Shown: positions 54,556 through 63,474 of the stretch, piece by piece
Position numbering within the stretch: position 1 is the stretch's first letter
Layout of the letters: every line of letters starts with the position of its first letter
Assembly (NCBI RefSeq): GCF_900169565.1
Contig: NZ_LT828648.1
Coordinates: 1,242,876 to 1,306,875, forward strand
Direction: 5' to 3'
Origin: Nitrospira japonica
Lineage (GTDB): Bacteria > Nitrospirota > Nitrospiria > Nitrospirales > Nitrospiraceae
DNA: 64,000 nt
The notes under the pieces: generated by a model
What the model saw: only the letters and a program-made list of their open reading frames with translations
The model's database searches: none
What the model was told of the DNA's origin: nothing
Position numbers and translations under genes: made by a program

Positions 54556-54894
54556 GAAGTCAAAATTTCCTTTAAGCCCTGTGGGCCGTCTTCCGGTTGG
54601 GCCGATTGCGAGAATTGCCGGTTGAAATCAACTGGAGCGAGACCTAGGTGTATAACCGAATCTCCACGTCTTGGCAATAATTTAGACCGCACGGGGGAAC
54701 GTCGATGAGCAAAGTCAGTACCACAGGGACGCACTCGTTTGTTGAAACTGCTTAGGGAAGTTTTTGCCGCGCGTAGGTTCTGCATGGAAAACCCTTCAGG
54801 CATTCACGTAGGCGCACCTCCTCCGAATACAGTCATGCCGTGACACCGGACGAATTGCCTCCTCTTCACGGATTGCAACGGCAATGATCGTCGG
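54556..54894. other. Intergenic region without recognised gene
   Basis: 339 bp between the DUF481 gene and the mscS-like gene, both on the minus strand. The plus/minus short frames inside have no ribosome site or domain. No hairpin or RNA recognised; it presumably contains the DUF481 promoter. Confidence 0.5.
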
Positions 54895-55683
54895 CTAGGC
54901 CCGTGGTGCAGGAGCAGAAGGAGCAAAGTCGATCTGCGCGGCGCGAAATCGTTCCATCACGATCTTGTTGACCTCTCCCTGGGTCGACCCGTAGTCGACG
55001 ACGGCCGTCCAGGGTTGAATGGAGATCGTCACGGCCGGCTGGCCGAGCACGCTGACGCCGACTTCCGGAGCCGGATCCTTCAGAATCTTGGGGTGGCGCT
55101 GGAGGATTTCCCGCGTGATGGCCAATGCCCGGTCCACATCCGCCGTGTAGGCGATATTGACCGTGAGAGTCATTTGGCGGATCGTACCGAAATTGTGAAG
55201 AATCTCTCCGATGATTTTCCGATTCGGGATGATCACCCGGGAGCGATCAGAATGCATGAGGACGGTGGAAAAGATGTCGATCATGACGACGTCACCGTGT
55301 ACTCCTAGCAGCGAGATGTGCTCGCCGACCCGGTATGGTTTCGTGAAGATGATGGAGAGCCCGGCCATGACGTTGCTGAGCACGCCTTGGAGCGCGAGTC
55401 CGATCCCCACGCCGGCGACGCCGATGCCGGCGATCAGGGGCGCGATCGGCACGCCGAGCGCCTCAAGCGCGATGACCGTCGTGAACAGCAGGACGATGAT
55501 TCGGACAACCCTCACCAGCAGCAGCCTGACCGGCGGCTCGAGCGTGTGGCGTTCAAGCTGCCGTTTCGCCAAATTCCCGGCCCATCGCGCGACCATGACT
55601 CCGACGGCGAAAATTCCGACGGCGACAATCGCATGCAAGCCGTATCGCACGGCATATTGGGTAAGCGACTCCATGACCACCAT
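54895..55683 (-). CDS. Small-conductance mechanosensitive channel (MscS family)
   Basis: 262 residues, three membrane helices plus beta and C-terminal domains. The pore-lining helix reads AGIGVAGVGIGLALQGVLSNVMAGLSIIF, the Gly/Ala-rich TM3, followed by the PYRVGEHISL beta-domain start, SRVIIPNRKIIGEILHN and a C-terminal alpha/beta part. Osmotic release valve; also may gate in response to tension only. Transcribed with the upstream AsmA-like gene (11-bp gap). Confidence 0.92.
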   Translation of the reverse strand: MVVMESLTQYAVRYGLHAIVAVGIFAVGVMVARWAGNLAKRQLERHTLEPPVRLLLVRVVRIIVLLFTTVIALEALGVPIAPLIAGIGVAGVGIGLALQGVLSNVMAGLSIIFTKPYRVGEHISLLGVHGDVVMIDIFSTVLMHSDRSRVIIPNRKIIGEILHNFGTIRQMTLTVNIAYTADVDRALAITREILQRHPKILKDPAPEVGVSVLGQPAVTISIQPWTAVVDYGSTQGEVNKIVMERFRAAQIDFAPSAPAPRA

Positions 55684-55694
55684 CGCGTGCCTCC

Positions 55695-57611
55695 TTAGCG
55701 GCCGAAGAGCTCGTTCAGGAGCTCCTGCCCTTGTTGTTGCAAGTCCTGCGGTTTCACGGTACCGTCCAAGAGTCCTTTGACGGTTGCTCTTACCGTGTCC
55801 TCCACCTGGGTCTGGACCGTTCCGGTCAAGGCTTTCATGTCCAATTCGAGCGAGGGATCCCGGAGGGTCCCGGCCACGATGACCGGAAGCACGATCCGAC
55901 CCTCCTTCATTGCAAGCCTGCCGAACGTCGAGCCGTGCGCAATCCGCCGGCTTAGCGATCGGGAGAGCTGTACGTTCAACCCGAGATTCACCGCAGCATC
56001 AAAACTGACGGTTCCGCCGCCTGCCACGTGAACATCCTGTCCGTCCATACGCAGGTTACGCGCCCGGACGATTCCGCTCTTGATAAGAACGTCCGATTCA
56101 ACTGCGGAGAACGGCGTATAGCTGAGGTTCTCGGCCGAGAGGCCGACCACATGGAACAACGTCTCGAGCTCGCGTGTCAGATTGATGCCGTCGAATCGCC
56201 CGTTCTGGACATCCAGGCGTCCGCTCCCTTCCAGCGCGCGGTGCAGGTCGGACTGTAACAATCCACGACCGGAGACGGCCAGATCCATGTTCGCCGTGCC
56301 GCTCACGGCGATCGCAGATCCCGGGCGGATTGCCTCGAGAACCCGCCCGAGCTGGATACGGTGTGCCGCAACGGAGCCGTTGAACGGCGGTATTGCTTCG
56401 GACGTGCCGAGGCGTCCCTGTGCGAAAACTCGGCCTTCGAAGACGTCGAAGGTCAGACGCAAGAGTCGGGCGTCCTGAGCGGTGACTTGGGCGGCAGCCT
56501 GGAGATTGGTCAGGTTGATCGATTTCGGAAGGTTGATCTCGATCGGCAGGTCTTCTGTGGTGATCGAGGAGGATGCGACGGCGATGGTTGCCAGGCCGTC
56601 GAGGACCGTGCCCGTCACCTGCGCCGTCGATCGTCCCATGACGACGTCCATACGGATATCCGGGAGGTCCGCCATCTCTAAGGCGGAGACGCCCTGTTTC
56701 AGTGGAAAGGAAATTTTGGCCACCGCGAGCACGTTCCTGATCTCCACCGGCTTGGCCAGGGGAAGACGCACCGGTAAATCCGTGGTCGTGATGGACTCCG
56801 ATGAAGCCGTGAGATGCAGGGTCCGATCGGTCAGTGTCCCCGTCAATGCAAACCCGAGTGTGCCGATGTTCGCGGTGAAATCGAAGCGGTTCATGTCGAG
56901 AGTCTCGACGAGCGGTCCGAAATGGCCATCGAGCCCGACGGAGAGATTTTGAGGTCGAAGGGTTCCGGCCAGATGTACGGTCGGAGTCTGACCGAGCCGA
57001 ACAGATGTCGTGAGCAACGTCATATCTTCCAGGCGATGTTCCGCCGGCGGATTGACCGATTCATCGCGGTAGATCAGCCGCCCGCCCGAGATCATGACCC
57101 GGTCGACGGCAAAGAGTCCGAGCACCTGCAAGGGGTCGTGCGCGTGCGATGGTTCCGTCGTGGGGTGTCCCGCGGAGGGAGAAGCCGCGGGGCCGAGGGT
57201 CGACAGATTCCACACGCCGTCCTTGCGCTTGACGATGGTCATGACCGGATCGCGCAGAATGATCTGCTCGACGTCGATCTCGCCCCCCAGCAGCGGGAGA
57301 AGCTTGAAGCCGACGTCCAGAGAGCTGAGTGAGGCGAACCGGGCCGCGTTGAATGACGGATCATCCAAGACCGCAAAACCATTCGCACGTACTCCGAACC
57401 TGGGCCATATTGTCAGCCGAAGGCTTTGGAATTGGATCTTGCGGTTCAACGCTTTCTCGATCAACGGCGTGAGGTGATGTTGATACGGTCCCAGATCGAC
57501 GAAGAACGGCAGCGCAAGCACAATGCCGCTGAGGAAGATCAGTACGAGGGCGACGCTCAGGAGGATGTTCATGCGACGTGTCCGCGGTCGTTCGGCAGTA
57601 TAGGAAAGCAT
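55695..57611 (-). CDS. AsmA-family protein
   Basis: 638 residues (or 625 from the ATG at 57572, MNILLSVALV, also plausible; no strong ribosome site for either). N-terminal membrane anchor MNILLSVALVLIFLSGIVLALPFF, then a long beta-rich body. AsmA marks: ALNRKIQFQSLRLTIWPRFGVRANGFAVLDDPSF near the start and the C-terminal DLAVSGRGLLQSDLHRALEGSGRLDVQNGRFDGINL. Family members bridge inner and outer membrane and are linked to phospholipid transport. Directly upstream of the mscS-like gene. Confidence 0.85.
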   Translation of the reverse strand: MLSYTAERPRTRRMNILLSVALVLIFLSGIVLALPFFVDLGPYQHHLTPLIEKALNRKIQFQSLRLTIWPRFGVRANGFAVLDDPSFNAARFASLSSLDVGFKLLPLLGGEIDVEQIILRDPVMTIVKRKDGVWNLSTLGPAASPSAGHPTTEPSHAHDPLQVLGLFAVDRVMISGGRLIYRDESVNPPAEHRLEDMTLLTTSVRLGQTPTVHLAGTLRPQNLSVGLDGHFGPLVETLDMNRFDFTANIGTLGFALTGTLTDRTLHLTASSESITTTDLPVRLPLAKPVEIRNVLAVAKISFPLKQGVSALEMADLPDIRMDVVMGRSTAQVTGTVLDGLATIAVASSSITTEDLPIEINLPKSINLTNLQAAAQVTAQDARLLRLTFDVFEGRVFAQGRLGTSEAIPPFNGSVAAHRIQLGRVLEAIRPGSAIAVSGTANMDLAVSGRGLLQSDLHRALEGSGRLDVQNGRFDGINLTRELETLFHVVGLSAENLSYTPFSAVESDVLIKSGIVRARNLRMDGQDVHVAGGGTVSFDAAVNLGLNVQLSRSLSRRIAHGSTFGRLAMKEGRIVLPVIVAGTLRDPSLELDMKALTGTVQTQVEDTVRATVKGLLDGTVKPQDLQQQGQELLNELFGR

Positions 57612-57681
57612 TGGAAGAGCGTCAAACGCTCACCTTGCCGCTCGAAAACGTGCGTGCTAAGATCACGTTCCCGAAAATTGC

Positions 57682-57771
<90 letters not shown>

Positions 57772-57912
57772 TAACAGAGTAAGTGCTGATGACCGACGAA
57801 GCGAGGTGGAATTCCGCCATACCAAGCTTGCTCGGCCCGGAGCCTCACCAAATGATGGCGACGGGATAAGTTCCTTGGTTTCACTGAAGAACTCAGCACT
57901 TTGGAAGGAAAA

Positions 57913-58013
57913 GGGGCCGGGCCCTGTGCAACAGAACCCTGTGAACCCCGCCAGGTCCGGAAGGAAGCAACGGTAAGCAATCAGTTCTGGGTGCCGCAGG
58001 ATCACCTGGCCCC
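57913..58013 (+). ncRNA. ffs: Signal recognition particle RNA (4.5S type)
   Basis: The apical SRP loop is exact: CAGGTCCGGAAGGAAGCAAC followed by GGTAAGCA. Flanks GGGGCCGGG and CCTGGCCCC close the long hairpin, about 100 nt. Pairs with Ffh to target membrane proteins. It precedes a palindromic element and dnaX. Confidence 0.95.
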
Positions 58014-58019
58014 GCTATA

Positions 58020-58145
58020 GCAGGATGCTGAAAACGGTCCCCAACTTCGTTCTCGGTCGGTCGCCCCACTCGACGTACTAAACAACGTACGCCTCGTGGT
58101 CCTTCCTCCCTGCGGCCTTGTTGGAAACCGTTTTGAGCATCCTGC
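58020..58145. repeat. Dispersed ~126-bp imperfect palindrome, copy B
   Basis: Outer arms GCAGGATGCTGAAAACGGT and ACCGTTTTGAGCATCCTGC are inverted with one mismatch. The interior contains TTCGTTCTCGGTCG and GTACGCCTCGTGG in the same order as copy A (32331-32457). Located between the SRP RNA and dnaX; could also act as the ffs terminator. Confidence 0.82.
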
Positions 58146-58176
58146 AGTGTCCATACAGTCACGTCACCGGTTTGAT

Positions 58177-59985
58177 ATGGACTACCAAGTTTCAGCCCGC
58201 AAATACCGTCCCGGCACCTTCGACGACGTAATCGGTCAGCCGCACGTCGTGCAGACCTTGATGAATGCCATCGCATCCAAGCGGGTGGCGCAGGCCTATC
58301 TGTTTTCCGGAACACGGGGGGTCGGCAAGACCACCGTCGCCAGGATCCTGGCCAAGGCGCTCAACTGCGAACGGGGACCGACGGGTTCGCCGTGCGCCGT
58401 GTGCGTCAATTGCATCGAGATCGCGCAGGGGAATTCGGTCGACGTGATCGAAATCGACGGCGCCTCCAATACGAGCGTGGACGATGTCCGGGAGATCCGG
58501 GAAAACGTCAAGTTTGCTCCGTTCAGGGGACAATATCGGATCTACATCATCGACGAAGTCCACATGTTGTCGAACTCCGCGTTCAACGCGCTGCTGAAGA
58601 CCTTGGAGGAGCCGCCCGGGCACGTGGTGTTCATCTTTGCGACAACGGAAATCCATAAGATCCCGGCGACCATTCTGTCCCGCTGCCAGCACTACAATTT
58701 TCGACGGATCGCCCGGACGGAGATCGTGGAACGGCTTCGCCATGTGGCGGCGCAGGACGATATTGCGATCGAAGATCGAAGCCTCACGGCCTTGGCGCGA
58801 GCCAGTGAAGGCAGTATGCGCGACGCGTTGAGTTTGCTCGACCAGGCGATGGCGTTCGGAGGAAAGACGGTCGTCCATACGGATCTCGAACTTCTGTTGG
58901 GGGCGGTACCCCAGGAACTCGTCCGGGCCATGATTCAAGCCCTCATCGCACAAGACAGTGCCGCCGCGTTGCACGTCTTGTCGGCCCTGCTGGATCGAGG
59001 TCACGATCTGCGGGCGTATTGCGCGGAGGTTGTCGAGTACCTTCGGAACATGCTCGTCGTGTCGGTCACCGCGCCGGATGAATGGTCGCGGTTGATCGAA
59101 GCCTCTTCGGAGGATCTCGCCCAATTCGCGTCGGACAAGGGATCGTTTAACCCCGACGAGCTGCAGCAACTCTTCGCTATTTTTACCCAGGCAGAGGACA
59201 GTCTACGGGCCAGCGCCCATCCCCGGTTCGTGCTGGAGACGGCGTCGGTGAAAGCGACCCGCCTTCTGCGAAAGGAAACGGCATCCTCGACGCATCCGGC
59301 CCGCCCGCTTGCACCGGAGCGTTCTTCTTCCGGTCCGGCGGCGACGCGCACGGAGAGGCGTCCCGGCGGAGAGGCACGGATGGCTCCGGTGACGACTCCA
59401 ATCCCCCCGGCGCCGGTCGCACCGAAGTCGGTATCCGCGCAGGAGCCGTCACCGTTGAATGCGGCAAAGCCAGAGAGAGAGACCGCGCCGTCACCCAAGA
59501 CAAAAGCCGAAGCTGCGCGGTCCGCCGAGGGTACGCCCGCCGGGCCCTCTCCGGGCGGCGAGGTCGCGGTGCTCAAGTGGGAGCAATTTCAAGATGAGGT
59601 GGGACAGGCGTTCCCCAACGTCGCGCCCTTTCTCGAGAGGGGACGGTTGGTCGGCATTGAGGGTCACGTGATCACGATCGGTTTTGACAAGCAGGCCGGC
59701 GTCGCGCGGGCCATGCTGGAGAAGCCGGACAACATGCAGGCGCTGACCGCGCTCTGTGCGAGACTCAGCGGTCAACCGATGCGGCTTCGCATCGTTGAGC
59801 AGACGGAAGATGATCCGGCGGGGCCCACGATGGCGCAGATCAGGGCGGCAAAGGAGCAGGAGCAGCGGCTGGTGCTCTTTGAGCAGGCGCGAGCCCATCC
59901 GGTGGTGAAACGGGCATTGGAAATTTTCGGAGCGGAACTCACCGACGTCAGGTCGGTGACGCGGCAGAAAGAGGTGCAGGAATGA
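58177..59985 (+). CDS. dnaX: DNA polymerase III subunits gamma/tau
   Basis: 602 residues from the ATG at 58177 (MDYQVSARKYRPGTFDDVIGQPHVV), after a leader that belongs to the palindrome. Walker A GTRGVGKTTVARILA, zinc Cys in the CERGPTGSPCAVCVNC region, Walker B IIDEVHMLS, sensor 1 FIFATTEIHKIP, SRC motif LSRCQHYNF. A Pro/Ala-rich linker (about 390-460) leads to the tau-specific C-terminus. No run of five or more A residues is seen, so no obvious programmed frameshift site. Clamp loader ATPase. ybaB overlaps its end by 4 bases. Confidence 0.95.
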   Translation: MDYQVSARKYRPGTFDDVIGQPHVVQTLMNAIASKRVAQAYLFSGTRGVGKTTVARILAKALNCERGPTGSPCAVCVNCIEIAQGNSVDVIEIDGASNTSVDDVREIRENVKFAPFRGQYRIYIIDEVHMLSNSAFNALLKTLEEPPGHVVFIFATTEIHKIPATILSRCQHYNFRRIARTEIVERLRHVAAQDDIAIEDRSLTALARASEGSMRDALSLLDQAMAFGGKTVVHTDLELLLGAVPQELVRAMIQALIAQDSAAALHVLSALLDRGHDLRAYCAEVVEYLRNMLVVSVTAPDEWSRLIEASSEDLAQFASDKGSFNPDELQQLFAIFTQAEDSLRASAHPRFVLETASVKATRLLRKETASSTHPARPLAPERSSSGPAATRTERRPGGEARMAPVTTPIPPAPVAPKSVSAQEPSPLNAAKPERETAPSPKTKAEAARSAEGTPAGPSPGGEVAVLKWEQFQDEVGQAFPNVAPFLERGRLVGIEGHVITIGFDKQAGVARAMLEKPDNMQALTALCARLSGQPMRLRIVEQTEDDPAGPTMAQIRAAKEQEQRLVLFEQARAHPVVKRALEIFGAELTDVRSVTRQKEVQE

Positions 59986-60305
59986 AAAATCCATTCGGAA
60001 ACATGGCCAATATCATGAAACAGGCGCAGGCCATGCAACAGCAAATGGCGAAAGTGCAGGAGGAGGCGGCGAATAAGACCGCGACGGGTTCCGCCGGCGG
60101 CGGGACCGTCACCGTGACGGCCAACGGCGCCATGCAACTCGTCGGGGTCAGCATCAATCCAGAGGCCGTCAAGGCCGACGACGTGGAGATGCTGCAGGAT
60201 CTGATTTTGGCCGCGTCGAACGAAGCCTTGAGGAAGGCCCACGACATGATGGCCGAGGAAATGAAAGCCGTGACCGGCGGGATGAACATGCCGGGGTTGT
60301 TGTAG
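59982..60305 (+). CDS. YbaB/EbfC nucleoid-associated protein
   Basis: 107 residues: NMANIMKQAQAMQQQMAKVQEEAANKTATGSAGGGTVTVTANGAMQLVGVSINPEAV...LQDLILAASNEALRKA. Standard length and order dnaX-ybaB-recR. Homodimeric DNA-binding protein. Start overlaps the dnaX stop (ATGA). Confidence 0.94.
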   Translation: MKNPFGNMANIMKQAQAMQQQMAKVQEEAANKTATGSAGGGTVTVTANGAMQLVGVSINPEAVKADDVEMLQDLILAASNEALRKAHDMMAEEMKAVTGGMNMPGLL

Positions 60306-60317
60306 GGCCGGAGGACG

Positions 60318-60920
60318 ATGGCTGTCGATCAGCAAGGATTGCTCGCGCGGTTGGTCAGGGAACTGGTTCGCCTCCCCGGTATCGGACAGAAAACCGCTCA
60401 GCGGCTGGCGTTCCATCTGTTGAAAGCCGAACGAGAGGACGCGTTGCGATTGGCCGACGCGGTGCGGGCCGTCAAGGACGGCCTTTCGTTTTGCCAGCAG
60501 TGTCGCAATATTGCCGAAGGCGATCTATGCGAGTTCTGCCTCGATCCGAAGCGTGACCGCTCACGGATTCTGGTGGTGGAAGAGCCCAGCACGCTGTATG
60601 CGATCGAACGCGCGGGAGGATATCGCGGACTGTATCACGTTCTCTTGGGGGCGCTGTCGCCGCTCGACGGCGTCGGACCCTCCGATATTCGTGCCGAGGA
60701 ACTCATCGATCGGGTCAAGTTGGGCGGAATCGCCGAAGTGATTTTGGCCACGAATCCGACGATCGAAGGAGAAGCCACGGCAATCTATCTCACCAACCAA
60801 CTCAAACCGCTGGGAACCAGGGTTTCGCGCATTGCATACGGGATCCCGGTCGGAATGGACATCGAGTATGCCGACGAAGTCACGTTGTTAAAATCCATCG
60901 AAGGTCGGCGGGAACTATAA
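60318..60920 (+). CDS. recR: Recombination mediator RecR
   Basis: 200 residues. HhH motif LPGIGQKTAQRLAFHLL, zinc finger CQQCRNIAEGDLCEFC, Toprim domain ILVVEEPSTLYAIERAGGYRGLYHVLLGALSPLDGVGP, and the C-terminal Walker-B-like ATNPTIEGEATAIYL. Works with RecF/RecO in gap repair. Follows ybaB by 12 bp. Confidence 0.95.
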   Translation: MAVDQQGLLARLVRELVRLPGIGQKTAQRLAFHLLKAEREDALRLADAVRAVKDGLSFCQQCRNIAEGDLCEFCLDPKRDRSRILVVEEPSTLYAIERAGGYRGLYHVLLGALSPLDGVGPSDIRAEELIDRVKLGGIAEVILATNPTIEGEATAIYLTNQLKPLGTRVSRIAYGIPVGMDIEYADEVTLLKSIEGRREL

Positions 60921-61012
60921 AAATTTCCGGCGGATGCTTCGAACTCCCATTGACCCTCTTTTGGCCCCCCTGGTATAGTCCTTTCCGGTGCCGTCAGGAA
61001 GCCATTTTGGGT

Positions 61013-61450
61013 ATGAAAGCACGTTCCCCCGTCAGACGCACCAGCGGCCCTTCGGTGAAGCCTTCCGTTCGCAAACGAAGGGCGCAATCCTCCGCCGGCG
61101 CCGGAAAATACTCGTCCATCCGTAAAGAACTCCAGAAGCAGCGGGCGGCCATCCTGGAAGAAGCCGGGGAAGGTCTCTCAAAGCGGGACGGCCAGGAGGC
61201 GTTTCCGGACGTCAGCGATCAGGCTTCGGCCGAAGTCGATCAAAATTTTACAATGCGCATCAAGGAGCGCGAACAGAAGCTCCTCAAGAAGATCGACGAA
61301 GCGCTGGACCGGATGAAGAAGAGCACCTATGGGATCTGCGAGAGGTGTGAGGAAGAAATTCCCTACCAACGGTTGAAAGCCCGCCCCGTCACCACCCTCT
61401 GTATCGCCTGTAAGACCCTCCAGGAACAAGAAGAACGAACTCGCCGGTAA
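61013..61450 (+). CDS. DksA/TraR-type zinc-finger protein
   Basis: 145 residues from the ATG at 61013. Basic N-terminal ~30 residues, then a coiled coil (RKELQKQRAAILEEAGEGLSKRDG), and the C4 zinc finger CERCEEEIPYQRLKARPVTTLCIACK. Secondary-channel RNA-polymerase regulators (DksA) have this layout; the coiled-coil tip acidic DxxDxA pattern is not clearly seen, and the zinc finger has four Cys (canonical). Could be a YteA-like general-stress version. Upstream ribosome site is weak. Confidence 0.82.
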   Translation: MKARSPVRRTSGPSVKPSVRKRRAQSSAGAGKYSSIRKELQKQRAAILEEAGEGLSKRDGQEAFPDVSDQASAEVDQNFTMRIKEREQKLLKKIDEALDRMKKSTYGICERCEEEIPYQRLKARPVTTLCIACKTLQEQEERTRR

Positions 61451-61462
61451 ACGGCGCGGCCG

Positions 61463-62635
61463 TCAGTGCTTCATTTTTTTGACCCGTTGTTGCACGAGGG
61501 CAACGCGGTCGGCTTCTTCGGGAATGCCTTCGGCCAAGGCCAAATATGTCTCATACTCGGTCAGTGCTCGTTTGGGATTCATAGGTTCGACTGTTTCCGC
61601 CAGGTTGAAGCGAGCGATGGCATAGTTGGGTCGCAGGATAATGGCCTTTTCGAATGCCGCTTGGGCCGCCGCCTTGTCGCCGAGTTTGAGATATGTCGAG
61701 CCGAGATTGTTGAGAGTATCCGGCGTATTGGGCCGGATCGCCAAGGACTGCAGCATCTCGCTCTTGGCCTTTTCGTATTGCCCAAGCCCGAAGAGTGCCT
61801 GTCCGTATTTGTGATGGACTTCCGCCTGCCATACTTTGTTGGTGAATCCGCCGGCAATGGCTTTTTGATACGCGTCCGCTGCCACGCGGTAATCTTGCGG
61901 TCCGCAGTAGGAGAGTTGGGCGGTTTGGCCCCTGGCGAACTGTTGAAGCGATGCAAAAGGTTCTTTGTCCTCCGATCCTTGGGGATCGATCCGCTGTCCC
62001 TCCTTCTTGGTCCCGGTTGACTTCAATCGGGCCAGGAATTCCCGGCGGTAAGGGGAGAACAGTCTGACGTAGGGATCGGTCGTGACCGAGGCCTGTAAGA
62101 GGGTCGGACGCTCCTTGAAACCGATCACCAAATATTGAGTGGTCGTTTTCTCGTCTCCCGTTTCATAGAGCGCGGAAGAGTCGAAGCTGGATTCAGTCGA
62201 TAGGCCCGGGACGTGGAGATAGAATTCCATAACGGGCCTGAGCATGGACAGAGTGTGCCGCAGTGTTGGATACGGGTCCAAATCCAGACCGGTGCGAAAC
62301 GTATAAAGAACGCCGGCGAGTACTCCATCCTCGTCGAAAAAATACGACTCGTCCCCGTGGAGAGGGCTTTGGTCGGCGGGAACCATAAGTTCTTGTCCCG
62401 TTCCCCACGGCGTCACCTTCAAGGCAGACGGTGGATGCTGCTGGAGAAAGTGTTCCTTGCGCTCGCACAGGGAAGCGGATTTCAGGAGTGCAAGGTCACT
62501 TTCCGACGGGGGAAGATTCGCTTGTCGCGGGTTTGGCGTTTCGCAGGCCCCCAGAAGAAAGGCCAATCCGACGAGGCCGGCGGCAACGACGCCGGTACGG
62601 CGAGGAGGATCGTTGCGCGTCCCCGGAAGCATCAT
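61463..62635 (-). CDS. TPR-repeat lipoprotein
   Basis: 390 residues. Type-II signal GLVGLAFLLGAC with lipid-attachment Cys at about 31. The N-terminal part (to about 200) is a beta-rich unknown domain (ALKVTPWGTGQELMVPAD, ESYFFDEDGVLAGVLYTF). The C-terminal 170 residues carry TPR helices: VHHKYGQALFGLGQYEKAKSEMLQSLAI, RPNTPDTLNNLGSTYLKLGDKAAAQAAFEKAI, RPNYAIARFNLAE. Outer-membrane or periplasmic scaffold. Confidence 0.85.
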   Translation of the reverse strand: MMLPGTRNDPPRRTGVVAAGLVGLAFLLGACETPNPRQANLPPSESDLALLKSASLCERKEHFLQQHPPSALKVTPWGTGQELMVPADQSPLHGDESYFFDEDGVLAGVLYTFRTGLDLDPYPTLRHTLSMLRPVMEFYLHVPGLSTESSFDSSALYETGDEKTTTQYLVIGFKERPTLLQASVTTDPYVRLFSPYRREFLARLKSTGTKKEGQRIDPQGSEDKEPFASLQQFARGQTAQLSYCGPQDYRVAADAYQKAIAGGFTNKVWQAEVHHKYGQALFGLGQYEKAKSEMLQSLAIRPNTPDTLNNLGSTYLKLGDKAAAQAAFEKAIILRPNYAIARFNLAETVEPMNPKRALTEYETYLALAEGIPEEADRVALVQQRVKKMKH

Positions 62636-62748
62636 GGAGCCGAGGATACAGAAACTCTATATTGATTGCCAGCCATGCAACAACCGCCGGGCCCTTCCCT
62701 CGAAGGAATGAGGCCGGCGGCCGTGAAGCGTTGAGGAAGGGAGTCGAA

Positions 62749-63081
62749 TCAGCGGCGCTGATTGTCCAGCATCGAGTCTTCGCTGGTATAGCCGAAGAGG
62801 TAGGGCGCCTGACTCGGCACAGCATAGAACGGGCGATTGATGCCATAGTCGAGCACTTGACCCACTGGGTGGAGAACAAAGGCCGTCCAGCGCAAGGGAT
62901 GGTCGTTCAAGGGCGCGCCGGCCGCGACATCGGTATAAACCAGTGAGGTGCTATCCATGACGCTGTAGATGCTGGCTGGTGCGATGTAATCTCCATTGGC
63001 ATCGACCGTCTGTTTGTTGGCTGTACAAGCGGCGAGCGCCAGTAGCAGGAGGGCCCCCATGGCACGAGCTGTCGTCTTCAT
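62749..63081 (-). CDS. Small lipoprotein, unknown
   Basis: 110 residues from the ATG at 63081; the ATG two codons earlier sits on top of the AGAGGG ribosome site and is thus less likely. Signal GALLLLALAAC with lipobox LAAC. Mature part has AGAPLNDHPLRWTAFVLHPVGQVLDYGINRPFY, a recurring envelope-protein motif with a YGINRPFY-like phrase. Function unknown. Confidence 0.75.
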   Translation of the reverse strand: MKTTARAMGALLLLALAACTANKQTVDANGDYIAPASIYSVMDSTSLVYTDVAAGAPLNDHPLRWTAFVLHPVGQVLDYGINRPFYAVPSQAPYLFGYTSEDSMLDNQRR

Positions 63082-63225
63082 GTGCATCCCTCTTAATCGG
63101 TAGAGTTCGATGTCGACGAACTGAAGTGTAGCCGACGTCCGGATATCTGTCCAGAATTCGGAAGATTTCAGCTAGAGGAGCCTAAACTAAAGGCTGGCGG
63201 GACCCTTACCGCACTGCTGGGGGGA

Positions 63226-63300
63226 TGGTGGGCGATACAGGTATCGAACCTGTGGCCTCTTCCGTGTGAAGGAAGCGCTCTGCCACTGAGCTAATCGCCC
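63226..63300 (-). tRNA. tRNA-Val (anticodon CAC)
   Basis: GGGCGAT pairs with ATCGCCC, discriminator A, CCA encoded. D-arm GCTCAGTGGCAGAGC; anticodon loop TTCACAC with CAC closed by CTTCC/GGAAG; T-loop TTCGATA. Confidence 0.95.
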
Positions 63301-63474
63301 ACGAGGGCCGAGTCTAGCATGGCCCTAACCGCCATTCAACGCAAGAACGTTCATCCCTGAGGCTCCTGCGAGGGTTCGGCAGGCGCTGAACTCTTATGGT
63401 CTCCTTGACATCCTCAAAATGAGATTCCTACAATGCAGCCCTTCACGGTCCATCCCATAGTAGGACTCCTTTCC